NCBI GenBank assembly: GCA_013368325.1
Contig: JAACJK010000111.1
Location: 248,001 to 312,000, forward strand
Reading direction: 5' to 3'
DNA from: Ephemerocybe angulata
Lineage: Eukaryota > Basidiomycota > Agaricomycetes > Agaricales > Psathyrellaceae
DNA: 64,000 nucleotides
Part shown: positions 1 through 11,613 of the stretch, piece by piece
How the letters are laid out: each line of letters starts with the position of its first letter
Position numbering within the stretch: the stretch's first letter is position 1
Program-made: the position numbers and the translations under genes
Notes under the pieces: generated by a model
Seen by the model: only the letters and a program-made list of their open reading frames with translations
What the model was told of the DNA's origin: nothing
The model's database searches: none

Positions 1-356
1 TATCGAACCCGAGCACCAGTTTGCGCCGCAATCCTTCGTAGGGCGGCAAGTTCATCTTTGGTAAGAGGCAGTCTTGCTAAAGAGAAGGAGAGCCTGTAAT
101 GAATTTGGTGCTCTGTGTGACCACGAACAAGCTGCTGCGAGCCAGAAGGTGTTTAGCGCCCAAACTGAGGTTGCCACGAGGCAAGCGGTGGCTGAGCGAC
201 AAACATGCCGTTTAAAGGGACAATAGGTTTCTGTAATATCTCACGGCTTGGCGACTACGATTCAGAACGGATAGAAACTCTTACCGATCTAACAGGACAG
301 GTGCAGGGCAGTCGCTGTTAATCCTGCTAAGGTCCAGTTCAGAACTTGAATTAGGA

Positions 357-390
357 GAAAATCGGAGTCTGAAAGGTAAGCGCACGGTCA
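357..390 (+). promoter_or_regulatory. Conserved upstream block of MYND gene copy A
   Basis: A block of about 34 bases ending AAGCGCACGGTCA lies about 150 bases before the start codon. Nearly the same block stands at the same relative place upstream of two other copies (22991-23023 and 26072-26104, opposite strand). The surrounding 150 bases are more diverged, so this could be a conserved promoter or 5' UTR element; it may also be simply a better preserved part of the duplication. Confidence 0.4.
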
Positions 391-536
391 CCATGAGCGT
401 TTTTGCTTCCGCCAGGTTTGCCAGCCACCGCGATATTCACCTAACCACCACCATCACCATTCGCGACGCCCACGGACTAGAGCTTAGCAACTGAGCAACT
501 ACTATTTACACCTGCTTCCTCGATATCGGACCTGCA

Positions 537-3030
537 ATGCGACAAAAGGCCAGAGAAGGAACGACTACAGTCACCCCTGAGGTCGGTCGATAGCCAAGAC
601 TCTGTGGCGAGCTCATTCAACGGATCCACAGCTAATCGAACGGGCGTCCACTGGGTCCCTTCTTGACATTCACCTCTTAATAGTCAGCATCACTGGCGAA
701 CAACAACGTCCTATCGACCCAGAAGTCCTCAAAGTAGCATGGAAGTTCCTGTGCCCCAACCTCGTCCCAACTAGCATCGACCGCAACTGGAGCGACTTCC
801 AGCACCCAATAGATCGGGCTATAACCTGCCTAGTAATTCTAGACCATGCCTGTAAGCAGGCAAAATCAGACTCCCATCTCAAGGCAACACTCGTCGACCA
901 GCTTATCGAAAATATGGACGGCCTATGTCGCTGGATTTACTTCATTCTCTTGATACCTGATAATGCAGGCCAACTCCTCGGCTGGAACGGAATGCTGGCT
1001 GCTTACGAGGGTGTTGCAGCCTTGATCAACAGTGTGCTCAGCCTAGACGATGGCATATACGAGGTGTACATCTCCTCGCCGGCATGGATCGACATTATCC
1101 TCCAGCTCTGGTTCCGGAAAGACGACAACACTGGAGAGCCGCTGCTCGACATCACCACAGTCTCCATCCTGCACACGCTTCACGCGGTCGTTAGCAAGGA
1201 AGCCGGGCTCGAAAGCTTTCTGAACAGGATTATCGAGAAGCGGCTCGTACCGCGGCTGGCATGGACTATCCTTCGCCGGGCGCGCCTTGCGAGCGAGGAC
1301 CCAGATGCGGCTGACAGGCCGACCAACGCGATCGAATACCTTCGCATTCTTGCCGCCATATTCTCCTTCCTCATGTCTTCTAGTAGCGAGGACCTGCATC
1401 GGGGCTTCGGAAATGCCAACTACCTAAGGGAATTCTGTGCGGCTGTCAATACTCTCTCGATCACCGTCCAGAAGGGCCACGCGGCGATGCTCACCAGGCT
1501 GGGCGTCTGCGTCCAAGTGCTCTTCCTCATGGCTATGAAAGCCAGGACGCACATTGTCGAGAATCGGGGCGGCTTACTCGAGGGGGGTATTGTACCTCTC
1601 CTTGCCCGCCTTGTGCCATGGGTCCGCAAGAGCACCGAACTATCCCCCAACTTTGCGGACGGATATACGACGGCAATTACCCTCAATGGGTTGAACCACC
1701 CGAGAGTGATTAGACGATTCCTTAGGATGTATCCCGATGGTGAGGTACCTGGCCCCGAAGGTTGTCGCTTAGCTACGAGCGAGCTTTGGGAATTCCGCTG
1801 GAAGCAGGCGTTGTTGTTTTGCGAAGTGTACCAGAAGTTCGACGAGGGTGGAGTGGTCACGATGTGTGATAATCAGGCGGCAAGTACACTCTAGCTCTAC
1901 GTATCTCTGCCCTTCGGCGGATTCTTGATAGCTGGCTGAAGTCGCTTTAGTGCATGCGACGTGAGGAACGACTGGGGCAGCGTGCCCCTTCTCGACAGTG
2001 TGCCGGTTGCTAGTCGGTTGTATACTGCTCGACTGCGTGCCAGGAGGAGGATTGGAGATCTTTCCATGGACGCGAATGCAGGCAGGCACGCAAAGATCAT
2101 GTTGGTACGACGCCCCCTTTCCGCTCAGCTCCTGGCACTTACACACCCTGTGTATAGTTCGACGATCCTTGCACACATGGTACAGTCATTCTGTTCGGCA
2201 GTTCCACACACAGTGGGTGGCGGAAACCTTGGTGTCCCAACGTGGGGGAGGTGCGCCCTTGATGCACCGCAACAATCCTAGTGAAACAATGGTACACCTC
2301 GACTGCAGCGAGGGCGAAATAGCGACCCGCACCATTGACATTAGTACTCGTTCAGCGCCACCCGAGATCCTATGGTCACCCAGGAAGAACACGGCATATC
2401 CGCAGGAGTTTCTAAAGCCTCGCCACGCTTCATTGTTCCAACGGTATCGGTCTGGGTTAGCCGGCCCCAAAACCAAACTTGCTGCACTCGTTCTCTGCTT
2501 CGGGCAGCATAGCTATCTAGACCTGATAGTTCTGCTGGAGCCCGTTGGAGGAGGAGTCTACCGGGGCGTGTACTCAATCGCGAGACATGCATCAGCAATA
2601 TGCTGGGCGCGTAACTGGCGTGCAGGGCGTGTAGCGGGAGCAATTCGTGTAAGGAACCCCACCACGGTCGTACACCTGAATACGGCTGCCACATTCCAAA
2701 TAGGCCAACACGTCCACGGTCATTGGCACGCAATTGGTACGCAGCTCAAATGAGTCAGATGCTAGGCTTAGAATGCAATTTCATTTGCATGATGGTCTAT
2801 ATACTTGTTTACATAGTAGGCTTGAAAGCGATCTAAAGATGTTGAATGGTCAAAATCGAGAGGGATTAATGGACATGCGGAACCGTAGACAGGAAGAAGG
2901 TGAGCTGCGCGAAAGATGCTATCGAGATGGACCACCGTAACATCTCGTTCTCCGCTCGACATATGATAGTTCTGCTGGAGCCCGTTGGAGGAGGAGTCTA
3001 CCGGGGCGTGTACTCAATCGCGAGACATGC
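537..3030 (+). pseudogene. MYND-finger protein, copy A, disrupted
   Basis: Same gene as the copies at 20825-22829, 23945-25925 and 46664-48424. Exons by comparison are 537-581, 632-1879, 1951-2104 and 2158 onward. The start reads MRQKAREG, and the long second exon encodes a helical domain of unknown role. The zinc finger follows: CDNQAC, then QCAGC and VVYCSTACQEEDW. Three defects are visible. The codon after QCAGC is TAG (2011-2013), cutting the finger in half. The second intron begins GC instead of GT (1880-1881), a tolerated but rarer form. The last codons, just after YSIARH, are split by a 373-base insertion flanked by a 67-base direct repeat. In the family, MYND domains bind zinc and usually mediate protein contacts; the target of this family is unknown. 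Identity is clear; loss of function is inferred from the stop. Confidence 0.85.
2524..3030 (+). repeat. 67-base direct repeat flanking a 373-base insertion
   Basis: Bases 2524-2590 and 2964-3030 are identical, offset by exactly 440. The intervening 2591-2963 is absent from the paralogous copies, where the gene passes straight from this sequence to its stop codon. The inserted DNA has no recognisable ORF, terminal repeat or poly-A tract. The arrangement suggests filler inserted during break repair with a long target duplication. Confidence 0.8.
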
Positions 3031-3916
3031 CAGTGGGTGAGCACCATAAACTCCTGCGTTCGTGTGTGAGCCTGATAGTTGCGGTAGGTACGACTCGCAG
3101 GTTGACTTGCTGCCTCGGCATACCCTAAAACTGGTGCCGCCGAGCGAGAGCTGAAGCTGAAGTCTTTACAAGTGAAATCTGCGCCCTTCGTATAATATGG
3201 CATGGTTCGGCACCAGAGAGTGAACGTAGGCCAGAGCGTCGCCTAGAATGGCATAGATTCTTGTTTCCCTCCAAATTATCATAACCTCGCGTTTTCGCGG
3301 GACATACCCTCGCTCTTGTACTGTTCACCTGGAAAAAAGAACTACCATCTCGAGGACTCTTCCAATACCGCTTTGAGAATCGGAACCCTTCAAGGCGACT
3401 GTACAAGCCTGAGGATGTTCGATCTAGAGGTTTGCAGACGCCTCCACTCGGATAACCAGTTCGGCACGCCTTGCAATGGTGGGTGGATGCATAGAACTGG
3501 AGGCATTTGCGCTACAGGCAGCTACAGGCTAACTTAGCCTGCAGCGCAAATGCCTCCCATTGAATGCCGTAATGCAGAGGGAGTTGCCGGCGCCGGAGCG
3601 AGGACTGAATCAGTCAGTTCTGGTCGCTTTGTTTTCTTGGATCGTTTTTAGAGGCCGGCTCCCATACACTCTAAAGTATACGTATTGCTCGGTAACGGAT
3701 GCCTCTAAAGTGTATTGAGTTCCCAGGGATGAGCATACCCCCAGCAAGGCGACGGTCGACTCGTCCCATTCCGCCGATGTTCATTCCAGCTCTCCTTCGT
3801 ACTGAACGCCCACTCTTGTTACCCTTTCTCGACCTCTTCAGCCGCCGTGCGGTGCTCCTAGAGTGCACAGTACCCCAAGGATCTTCACCACCTCGTAAAA
3901 CGGCTTCGGTATCTCA

Positions 3917-5724
3917 ATGGTCGCGCCTCAAATCCAGAAACTTTTCACTGCTTCGGCTTGGACTCTCCTGGTACGCGTCGACGTCGTCACAAAACACTCA
4001 CACCATACCCACTACTAATCAAGGACAACTTCAACTAACTGCAGGTCTACGACTATGCTCTTACATTTGAGACCGAGGTGCGCTCACAGGACCTTCAATC
4101 ACTGGCAGCTCAGCCGCGTCGAACCGGTCCAACTCATATGAATCCTGCACTGTGCAGGTCGCAACCATCTGGGCAGCATCCCCTTGGCCCCTCGGCAGAT
4201 TCGGCACTCCACTCTTTTACCTGAGCCGATATTTCCCCCTAATTGACGAAGCTATGCTGGTTTATAGTACGTGCTGCCCTACACACTTTGTGCACCACTG
4301 AGCCGCAATGATTATACTTGATGTTCTCACATCATAGCTGGTCGCTCGACCGACAGTGCACGGACATGCGAAGGGTTATATCACACTGCGACATGTGAGT
4401 GATGATACCGGTGGTATAGTGGGGTCGCCAGTTTACAGCCATACACCTCAAGGGATGGCATCCGTTAGCGGCCTTACATGTCAGAGTACGTGTACCTACT
4501 AATTGACAATGATGCTACCACCTCAGAACCCTGAATCGTTTCTCCTCGCCAGCCATAGTATATTTGCACACGTGCGCTCTCTGGGGACGCAAGCGTGTCG
4601 TCGTGATTCTTCTGGGAGTCCTCCTTTTCGTAAGCGCTTCCTTAGGGCCCTTCCGCACAGACTTAATTCGCTCATGCACTCTTACTTCAGGCAACTTTCT
4701 CCGCGTTTGTTGCTGTCACAGCTATACAGAGTTCCAATGCGACATGTGAGCGCCAAGTGGCATAATATGGGACGTGGACGTGGACTGACTTTCTCGCAGT
4801 TAAGGAACCATCCGACCCCCCTCTTCCGAGCACGCCGGGATGTAGACTCGTGTCTAGTCCCAGTTCATATCGGCTAGGGGTATACATCACGGGGCTGACC
4901 ACAGAGGCAGGTGCGTGTTCTCAATGGATGCAACGCCTAGGCTTCAGATGTATATGCTGAGGACCTATTTTGGATTAGTGACAGTAACACTTATGCTCGT
5001 TAGGGGGCTTCAGCACGGTATGGCCATGTCGGAATTTTACTAGACATGCTTCTTGACGGTACCTCTTCTCAAGTCCGGCGGTCAAGGGACTCATGGGTCC
5101 TTACGCTTTATAGCACTGGTGAGCTCAATAATTTATCTGGTGTTTCTGAGAAACTGACAAGAACGGATGAAAGGCATTCTATATTGCGTCGTCATATTCC
5201 GTACGTGCCTCTAGTTTTCTTGTGCAGATGATTACCAAGTCACACTCGACCTTCAGTTCTAAATCTCGCCAACACAGTCGTGCTCAACTTACCAGCAATG
5301 GTGTGTATCATAATTGTCGAAGACAATACGGAGTGTGTTAACTACTACCATTTAATTTCTAGGCCAAATCCGCGACGATTCTCATACCGTATGTATCACG
5401 ATGTGCTTTCCGTCTCACTTCCTTGACCATATTAACCGGGCTTCTGTTAGTGTACAGCACTCGGTGAGGTCTATCTTGGTCAACAGACTCGTGTTTGCAA
5501 TCCTCCAGCGGCGCCGGAGGATGCAGCAAAGCCATGCAAGATCTGTAAGCGCGGCCGACGTGGACGGCATCGAGGAGTCAAAAAACCGAAACATAAGAGA
5601 GGAGTTTACCTCGATCGACGAGTGGTCAAGACGCTCAGTGGATGGGATAGAACTGCAGGCATTTGGACGCGGGTTTTCGACTGGCGGGTCTATTAAGACT
5701 GGGATTTTCGATCAACGTTGGTAG
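3917..5724 (+). CDS. DUF6533-domain integral membrane protein, copy A
   Basis: Twelve exons join in phase: 3917-3970, 4045-4077, 4158-4266, 4338-4394, 4553-4629, 4691-4745, 4800-4910, 4979-5017, 5074-5118, 5174-5200, 5257-5302 and 5451-5724, giving 308 residues. The DUF6533 signature is clear: VYDYALTFETE, then IWAASPWPLGRFGTPLFYLSRYFPLID. Hydrophobic segments follow (VVVILLGVLLF, ILYCVVIFLLNLAN), and the C-terminus is polar, with a basic stretch (QRRRR) at its start. The protein is expected in a membrane; the family's function is unknown. The start is the first ATG after an in-frame TAA. An alternative acceptor at 5043 would leave a 26-base intron and was not used. The inverted copy at 18142-19989 has the same structure, which supports the splice choices. 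It lies downstream of a MYND gene on the same strand, as in the other copy. Confidence 0.75.
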
Positions 5725-6481
5725 ACCACTCTTTATATCATTCACTTTAGATGCTATACGCACACAGTAGAAAATGTTTCTCAGTACCGGTTCTATAAGA
5801 AGAGGCCTCAGATTGTACGGGTTCGCGGTTAGAGAACGTGTATCTGACGATTTTTTGGGAGGGTCAGCGCCTTCGCCTCGTCTCTTTTATTCTTCATTCA
5901 TCATCATCCTGTTTCGTCTTTCCTCATCCACGCCGTTAAATCTTTTCGTCTCCCACCCACCATTTAATACCCCAAGAAAAATTCAGGAGTACCGTTCGGT
6001 TGATTGTCCTGGAGTACGGCTCATGATATTGGTTAGCTTGCTTCGGCTATATCTCTTCGACTCTCTCGTGAAGAGACATTGGTCACAATTAAGAGTACGC
6101 GTTATTGACGTCTATGTACGCGACGAGACTTTTGATCGCGAAACGCTGACACGTGGCGCTGGATCAACTCCACGTCGACGCGGAACAGATCTCGTCACGG
6201 TCGCCGCATCCTCCTCGCTCTTAATCCGCATCCTCCACGTCGTCCACGTCGTCCTCGTCGCTGTCGTCGCCGTCGCCGCCGTTGTGCTCGCCGTCTAGCT
6301 CGTCGTTCAGCCCGTTCAGGAGCCCCAGTTACCCGTTCCCCCCCTTAATACCGTTGACGGTCCTCTATCACACCCCGGCGCCACGGATACGGATACAGAT
6401 TCACATACAGCCCCAACACTCCTTCATACTCCATACAAGATCTACTTCGAATCCTCGAAACCATAATATAGAAGACGAACG

Positions 6482-8136
6482 ATGTCCTCGAACGCTAAAG
6501 CTTACAGCCCCACCGAGGTCGCCCTCACCCTCGCAGTCGTCGCAGGCGCGATCGGGTACGGGTACTACACGCGCACCCAAGCGCACACGGCCGCCGCCGC
6601 AGGAGCCTCCTCTTCCACTTCAGCATCCACCACCACCGGGGGAAAGAAGGGCAAAGGAAAGAAGAAGTCCACGGCTGAAGCCAAAGCGAGCGAGGCACCA
6701 GCACCAGCGGGCGTAGTCCCCTTCCCAGCCGTCATACCAGGGGGCTTCAATGACGACTCGGCTGCGGAAGATTCGGCTGCTGCGTCCGACGCCAAGAAAC
6801 CCAGCTCAAAGGCGAAGAAAGGGAAGAAATCCGCTGGCAAGGGCACCGCGAAGGCCGCTGCAGCAGCGGAGGATGGCGTCTCCACCCCGACGCCTCGAAC
6901 CGCACCCGCAGGCCCGGTCGCGATCCACCCCTCCCTCGTCGCACCGGCGGCGCAGCAGCAGGTAGACTCTTCCTCCGAAGGACCCGCCTCCACCTCTAAG
7001 AAGAGTAAGAAGAAGAGTAAAGCCAAGTCTGCTGCAGCGAAGGAGAAGGAGAAGGAGGTGGAATCGTCTGTAGTTGGTCTGGAGTTCAGTACGGCCAGCA
7101 TCGAGCCCGACACGGATGGCTCCTGGACGCGTGTCGAGCCGCGCAAGGCCGCCACATCCAAGTCCACTACAACCTCGGCGTCGGCGTCGGCACCTGGGAG
7201 TGCGGGTCTGAGTGTGCCGGGCGACTCGACGCCGACGGGGACGAGCGGGGATTCGTCGCCGGTGCGGGAGACGTTTTCCCGAGGCGGTGGAGGGGCGGGC
7301 GAGAAGAAGAAGACGCTGGCGGAGAAGAAAGCGTCGAAGAATAGGAAGACGGGGGTTGAAGAGTGCGTATACATCCTATTCTTCTCCCTCCTCATTCGTT
7401 CTTCTTGTGTGTATGGTGGTGATATATGGTTGGGCGCTTAATACGCGTTCCACTATGCAAGCTCATAACCCTCTCCTTCGCGTCTTCAATTCGGGTTCGT
7501 TCCCAGCCTCACATAGGTACTAATGCACTCTTCCCCCACAGTCTACTCGAAACCCCAGACTACCCCACCCTCGCGCGCGTAATGCGCATCAAGCCCCGCC
7601 CGGACGAGAAGCCCATCTCGGGCTACTCCTGGGGCGACTACGAGGACGTCGCCGTGCCCGGCACCTCCGTTACAGATGCAGGGAACCACGCCGACCGTGA
7701 AGACGGGGGGACTGGGAGTGCGGATGGGGAGGAGGATGAGGGTGGGTGGGGTGTTGTTCAGAGTCGGAAGCCTAAAAGTACGTTGTCGTCTTCACCCATT
7801 TAGTTAAAAGTATGATTGGATACTGATGCTTGAGTGTCTTTAGAACAGGGCGAGCGTAGTTCCACTCCCTCGCAGACCTCGGCTTCCGCTTCGCTATCCT
7901 CCTCCACAGAGCTCACCAAAAAGCAACGCCAGAACCAGAAGAAAAAGGAAGCCGAGAAAGCCGCCAAGGCGGCGTTGCAGTCGGAGTTGCAGGGAGCGAA
8001 GGCGCAGCACGATAGAGAGCTTTTGAAGATTAGGATGGCGGAGCAGGCGAAGGAGAGGGAGAGGGCGAAGGGGAAGGTTGTGGGTGGGGGGATGCAGGCG
8101 AGGGTGGATGAGGGGGGGAGGTTGATTTGGGAGTGA
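6482..8136 (+). CDS. Lysine/alanine-rich protein with N-terminal membrane anchor
   Basis: Exons 6482-7362, 7542-7777 and 7844-8136 join in phase to 469 residues. Residues about 12-28 (EVALTLAVVAGAIGYGYY) form one membrane segment. A long low-complexity stretch rich in Ala, Ser and Lys follows, with repeated KKGKGKK and KKSKKKSK clusters. A better ordered part (about 295-345) contains YPTLARVMRIKPRPDEKP and GYSWGDYEDV. The end is a charged helix (KKQRQNQKKKEAEKAAKAA) likely to be a coiled coil, finishing RLIWE. The layout suggests a membrane-anchored protein with a basic soluble tail, perhaps at the ER. I do not recognise a named family and assign no function. The first intron has a consensus-like branch site (TACTAAT) close to its acceptor. 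High GC at third positions suits a well expressed host gene, unlike the duplicated genes around it. Confidence 0.8.
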
Positions 8137-9867
8137 GTGAGTTGGGTGCAGGTGCGAGTGGCCTGGGGAGGTGAGGGAGGGTAGAGGAAGGTGGGTAGAG
8201 GGAGATGATGGGTAGAAGAGGAGAGGCGGTGTGTGTGTGGTGGATAGATTGACATACCCTGGGGTGGTGCATGGACGTTTATGGTTTTGGATATGGTCGT
8301 GTGGTTCTTGGATTACCTGTGTTCACCCATTCTTTCGTTTTGTTTTGAGGTTCTATAATACCAATAATTCATTTAGACAAGGCCGATCGTCGTGGTGCTG
8401 CGAGTTGCGGGGGATTCTGATGCTTGAGCGAGTGGATGGGTTTGGGCTCTGGGTCTCGATCGGGGAGGGGCCCTATGTTAAATTAACCAGCCACCGGTCA
8501 CCGCAGAGGAGTCACTAGTCATTCTCGCGGTGGTCGGTAGGTGGCCATCACGCGGCAATGAACAGCTCAAGACGAAGGGTATTAAATACTGAAGGTTTTA
8601 ATATTGCAAGGACTAATAATGCATTATGCTATCTAAGTAAGAGTATGGAAAAACAGAAAGCGGCATGTTGAATGAAGGAATGGATATCTCCCAATGGAGG
8701 TGGGGGAGAAATTGAGGTCGATGCTATGAAGAGAGAAGTGCGAATGAATGTCCATGAGGTATGGGTACTGTGAGAACGATTTGGGGGAAGATTCAGACAA
8801 TGGGGCAGTCTTCGTAAATGGGAGAGATGCGAACATGCACAGGGCAGCAAGAGGTGAGTGAGGGTGGGAGGATGGCAGAATATCAACGGAAGTAAGTAAG
8901 GATGAGGGCGAACGAACGATGCATGGGCGTGCGAAGAGGGTATGGCACGGGGTGAAGAACATATTGGGCAATGACGGTGGGTGGGTCGAATGAATAACGG
9001 AGGTATCGCCCGGAGTATCGGGGTTAAGAGGAGGGAAAGAAGAGGAAGCAGCCAACATTCGATCGAGCGTATACAATGCAGTCAGTCAGTCAGTCGGTCG
9101 GGCGAATTGATTATTGCGCGCGGGGGAAAGGAAGTGGGGGTGGACGGACGAGAAAAGAAGTATAGAAGGACTCGGACCGCTTGGTCAACGGAACTACTAC
9201 CACGGAGCCCGTCAAAACCAATTAGACCTGCTTCGAAAGGGAAGATAGATACGGCAGCGAGAGATGAACGTGACAGACATATGTAGCCAAGAATGCATAT
9301 GCGAAAACGAAGTGTTTATGATGTGGGCAAACGAAGGACGAGGGAACGTGGATGGAGAAACGTCGGTGGGGTTTCACCGGTCAATAATAGCCTCTCTTGC
9401 GAATTCATCGAGAAGGGTATGCGGTGGGGGAAGACGAAGGGCTCGGGGAAGAATGCGAAGACGAGGAGGGTGGATGGATGGAATATTTGGATGGAGAAAC
9501 GCCGGCGTCCGGTGAATAAGAGCGAGGCGGGAAGCCGGATCCGGGGTCGAAATTAGCGCTGGGGCTCAAGGAGCTCGCCATACGGGATCCTGGGGCACAG
9601 GAGGTGATGCATACATAGCGTCGCAGGTGAAGCCTTGTGCTAGTCCCCAGAGAGATTTTACCGCACCGGCGGATCAAGGGACTGGAACCTTCCATTGCAG
9701 TTTCATTGCAGGGTCTTGAACGGGTGCAGACGCAGACCAGACCAGCGCTCGATGATGTCCAATAAAAATAGGGGCGAGCGAATTAGAAGAGAGGAAGCGC
9801 CCGGGTCGAGTGGACGGACATATGAGAAACATAATATGGGGTGAAAGAAGGACGCGGAGGGGCGAAC
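8137..9867. other. Intergenic, no gene recognised
   Basis: This 1.7-kb gap separates two genes whose 3' ends face each other. The first part is G-rich on the + strand (GGTAGAGGGAGATG type runs), likely 3' UTR. No open frame here has family-like features or conserved splice structure. A short run of GTCA/GTCG repeats lies near 9080. Confidence 0.5.
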
Positions 9868-11613
9868 TTAGCGATCGCGACCCTGCATCCGCTCTCTCCC
9901 CATCCCATCCTCCATTCTTCCACCCCTACCGCTCTCGCTTATGCGTCGCCCACCTGGGCCATGCGCGATAATCTGGAAGGAGGAAGTGCCTGGGGGAGCC
10001 GAGTTGGGAGGCTGCGGCGGCCCACCGGTCCCATCCATATACATGTCTGAGAGCGACGATCCCGAGGCAGGGGGCGGCGGGAGACCCGACGAGCCGTCGT
10101 CCTTGAGGCCCGACGAGGAGCCGGTGTTGTAATAATGAGTGATGCTGGGCCTTCGCGATGGCTGCTGCTGCTGCTGTTGGGAGCCATGGTGTCGCGCAGA
10201 CGCTCGCCCAGAATGAGCGTCTGCGCGCGGAAGTTTTTTGGCTGGGACGACGACGACGACGTGGGGTCGTAGCTAGACCCTGGGGGCCCTGTGATTGACG
10301 TCCTGGCAAGCGGCGACCGCCTGGCACCTGCATTGCTGCTGCTGGGCCCTGCAGTGGCGCCTCCTCCGCCCGACGAGGCCGGAGCTTTGTGGTCGGACAC
10401 AGAGACGCCAGCGCCCCCACCGCCCCCGACGGGACGCCCGCTTCCACTGGAGGTGGACATGCTGCTGCGTGACTGCGAGGTTGCGGGCTGGAGCGTCGCG
10501 ACGACAGGAGAAGCGCCGGACCCGCTCCCAGAAGCGTGATGCCGTGGCGATTGGCTTTCTTCTGGCCTTGCGCTATAACGTTGCACAGGGTGCATGGAAG
10601 GTGACGTAGACTCGATGTGCGATGGGTACGAGGGCGGTGGCGCCATGATGGAGCTATAGACTGGGACGTTCGTCTGATAGGATTGCTGCTGCTGGACGGC
10701 CTCGACGGGGGCTCCGGCGAGGCTGGTGTAGTAGGGCATCGTCGTGGATGTCGCGGCAGGCTGTTGGGGAAGCATCCGGTGAACTATCATCCAAAGCTGG
10801 TCGAACTTGGCCTTGAGTTCATCGTATTCGGCGCGTGTCACATACTTCTCGCTATAATGAAGAGCCTTAACGGACTGGGGAAAGGAAGTCGAGAAGTCAA
10901 ACTTACACCGGTTCGACGATGTGCCATTGACATTTAGCCTGTTCTCCTCGGCGCGAGCATGGGGCACATGGTTGATTCCTAGGATAGGGATATGGTTAGT
11001 ATATGGAGCAACAACGTTAGAAAGCCAGTCCTTACCGGTCGCACTTTATCTTTCGCCTTTTGCACTCTGGATTCGCCGCGAGTGATGTCAGTGCGCAGCA
11101 TCATAGGGGGCGGTAGGTACAGAGCCGGCACGAGGTCATGCAAATAGCGTTCGGAACGCGGAGGAGAAGGAAGATAGGGGAGGCGTAAATGAAAAATGAT
11201 TAACGAAACGTACGAAGAGGACAGAAAGCTTGTAACTTACCAGTGCAGCTCAATGCCTGTCTTCGACGCTTCTTCTTGGGCGGACCGAGATCCTCCTCTG
11301 CCTCAGATTCGACACCGCCATAATACTCCGGTTCGCGCTGCTGCTGTTGAGGAGGAGGAAGTTGCGCAGGGGGGTTCATGATGCCGTCCATCCCTCCCGT
11401 GGATGGTGAGTATCCCGAGCCCCCTGGAGGTGGGTAGCTGTACGACGATGGATCGTCCGAGGGCTGGGTGAGGAAGGGGTGAAGATGGCGAATGGAAGGG
11501 AGTGTTTGAGATGGGTTCGGGATTGCCCCAGGCATGGCTGGCTGTGATGCAGGTACACGACGGCGACGTGAATGGCCTTCGGGACTTGAACTTTCAAATC
11601 TGGCCTGTTGCAT
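9868..11613 (-). CDS. Zn2Cys6 fungal transcription factor, frameshift near 3' end
   Basis: Exons on the minus strand: 11613-11241, 11066-11036, 10978-10909 and 10874 down. The joined zinc cluster reads SCTECKRRKIKC, then CAPC and AKCQW, giving six cysteines in the Gal4-type pattern that binds DNA. A basic stretch (PKKKRRR) just before it may be the nuclear signal. After the cluster comes KYVTRAEYDELKAKFDQL, the usual linker and short coiled coil for dimerisation, then a Ser/Pro/Gly-rich tail. As written, the frame runs to a stop at 9939 through an odd Arg-rich end. One base added in the CAG run at 10161-10180 would restore a natural frame (QQQQQ, then SITHYYNTG and SLSDMYMDG) ending at 9868. 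That may be real or an assembly error. The ATG at 11613 is chosen; an upstream in-frame GTG is less likely. The target genes are unknown. Confidence 0.8.

Larger units (their letters stand above)
357..5750 (+). repeat. Left arm of a 5-kb inverted duplication
   Basis: This stretch carries the MYND gene, its spacer and the DUF6533 gene in the same order as 18120-23023 on the opposite strand. Coding and intron sequence match throughout at what looks like 80-90 percent, apart from the 373-base insertion here. The loop between the arms is about 12.4 kb. Confidence 0.8.

Noticed and set aside
3699..4070. Open frame of 123 codons just before and over the start of the DUF6533 gene, also open in the inverted copy
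   Set aside because: It is out of frame with the DUF6533 exons and carries no domain. Openness in both copies is explained by their recent common origin.
5018..5043. Acceptor TAG at 5043 for the ninth exon of the DUF6533 gene
   Set aside because: The intron would be only 26 bases; the AAG at 5073 gives 56 bases, keeps phase and works in both copies.
6565..7395. 276-codon minus-strand open frame rich in Phe and Ser
   Set aside because: It is the antisense of a GC-rich Lys/Ala coding exon on the plus strand.
9939..10447. 173-codon alternative frame over the 3' part of the Zn2Cys6 gene
   Set aside because: Arg/Pro/Ala-rich composition typical of an off-frame of Ser/Gly/Pro codons.
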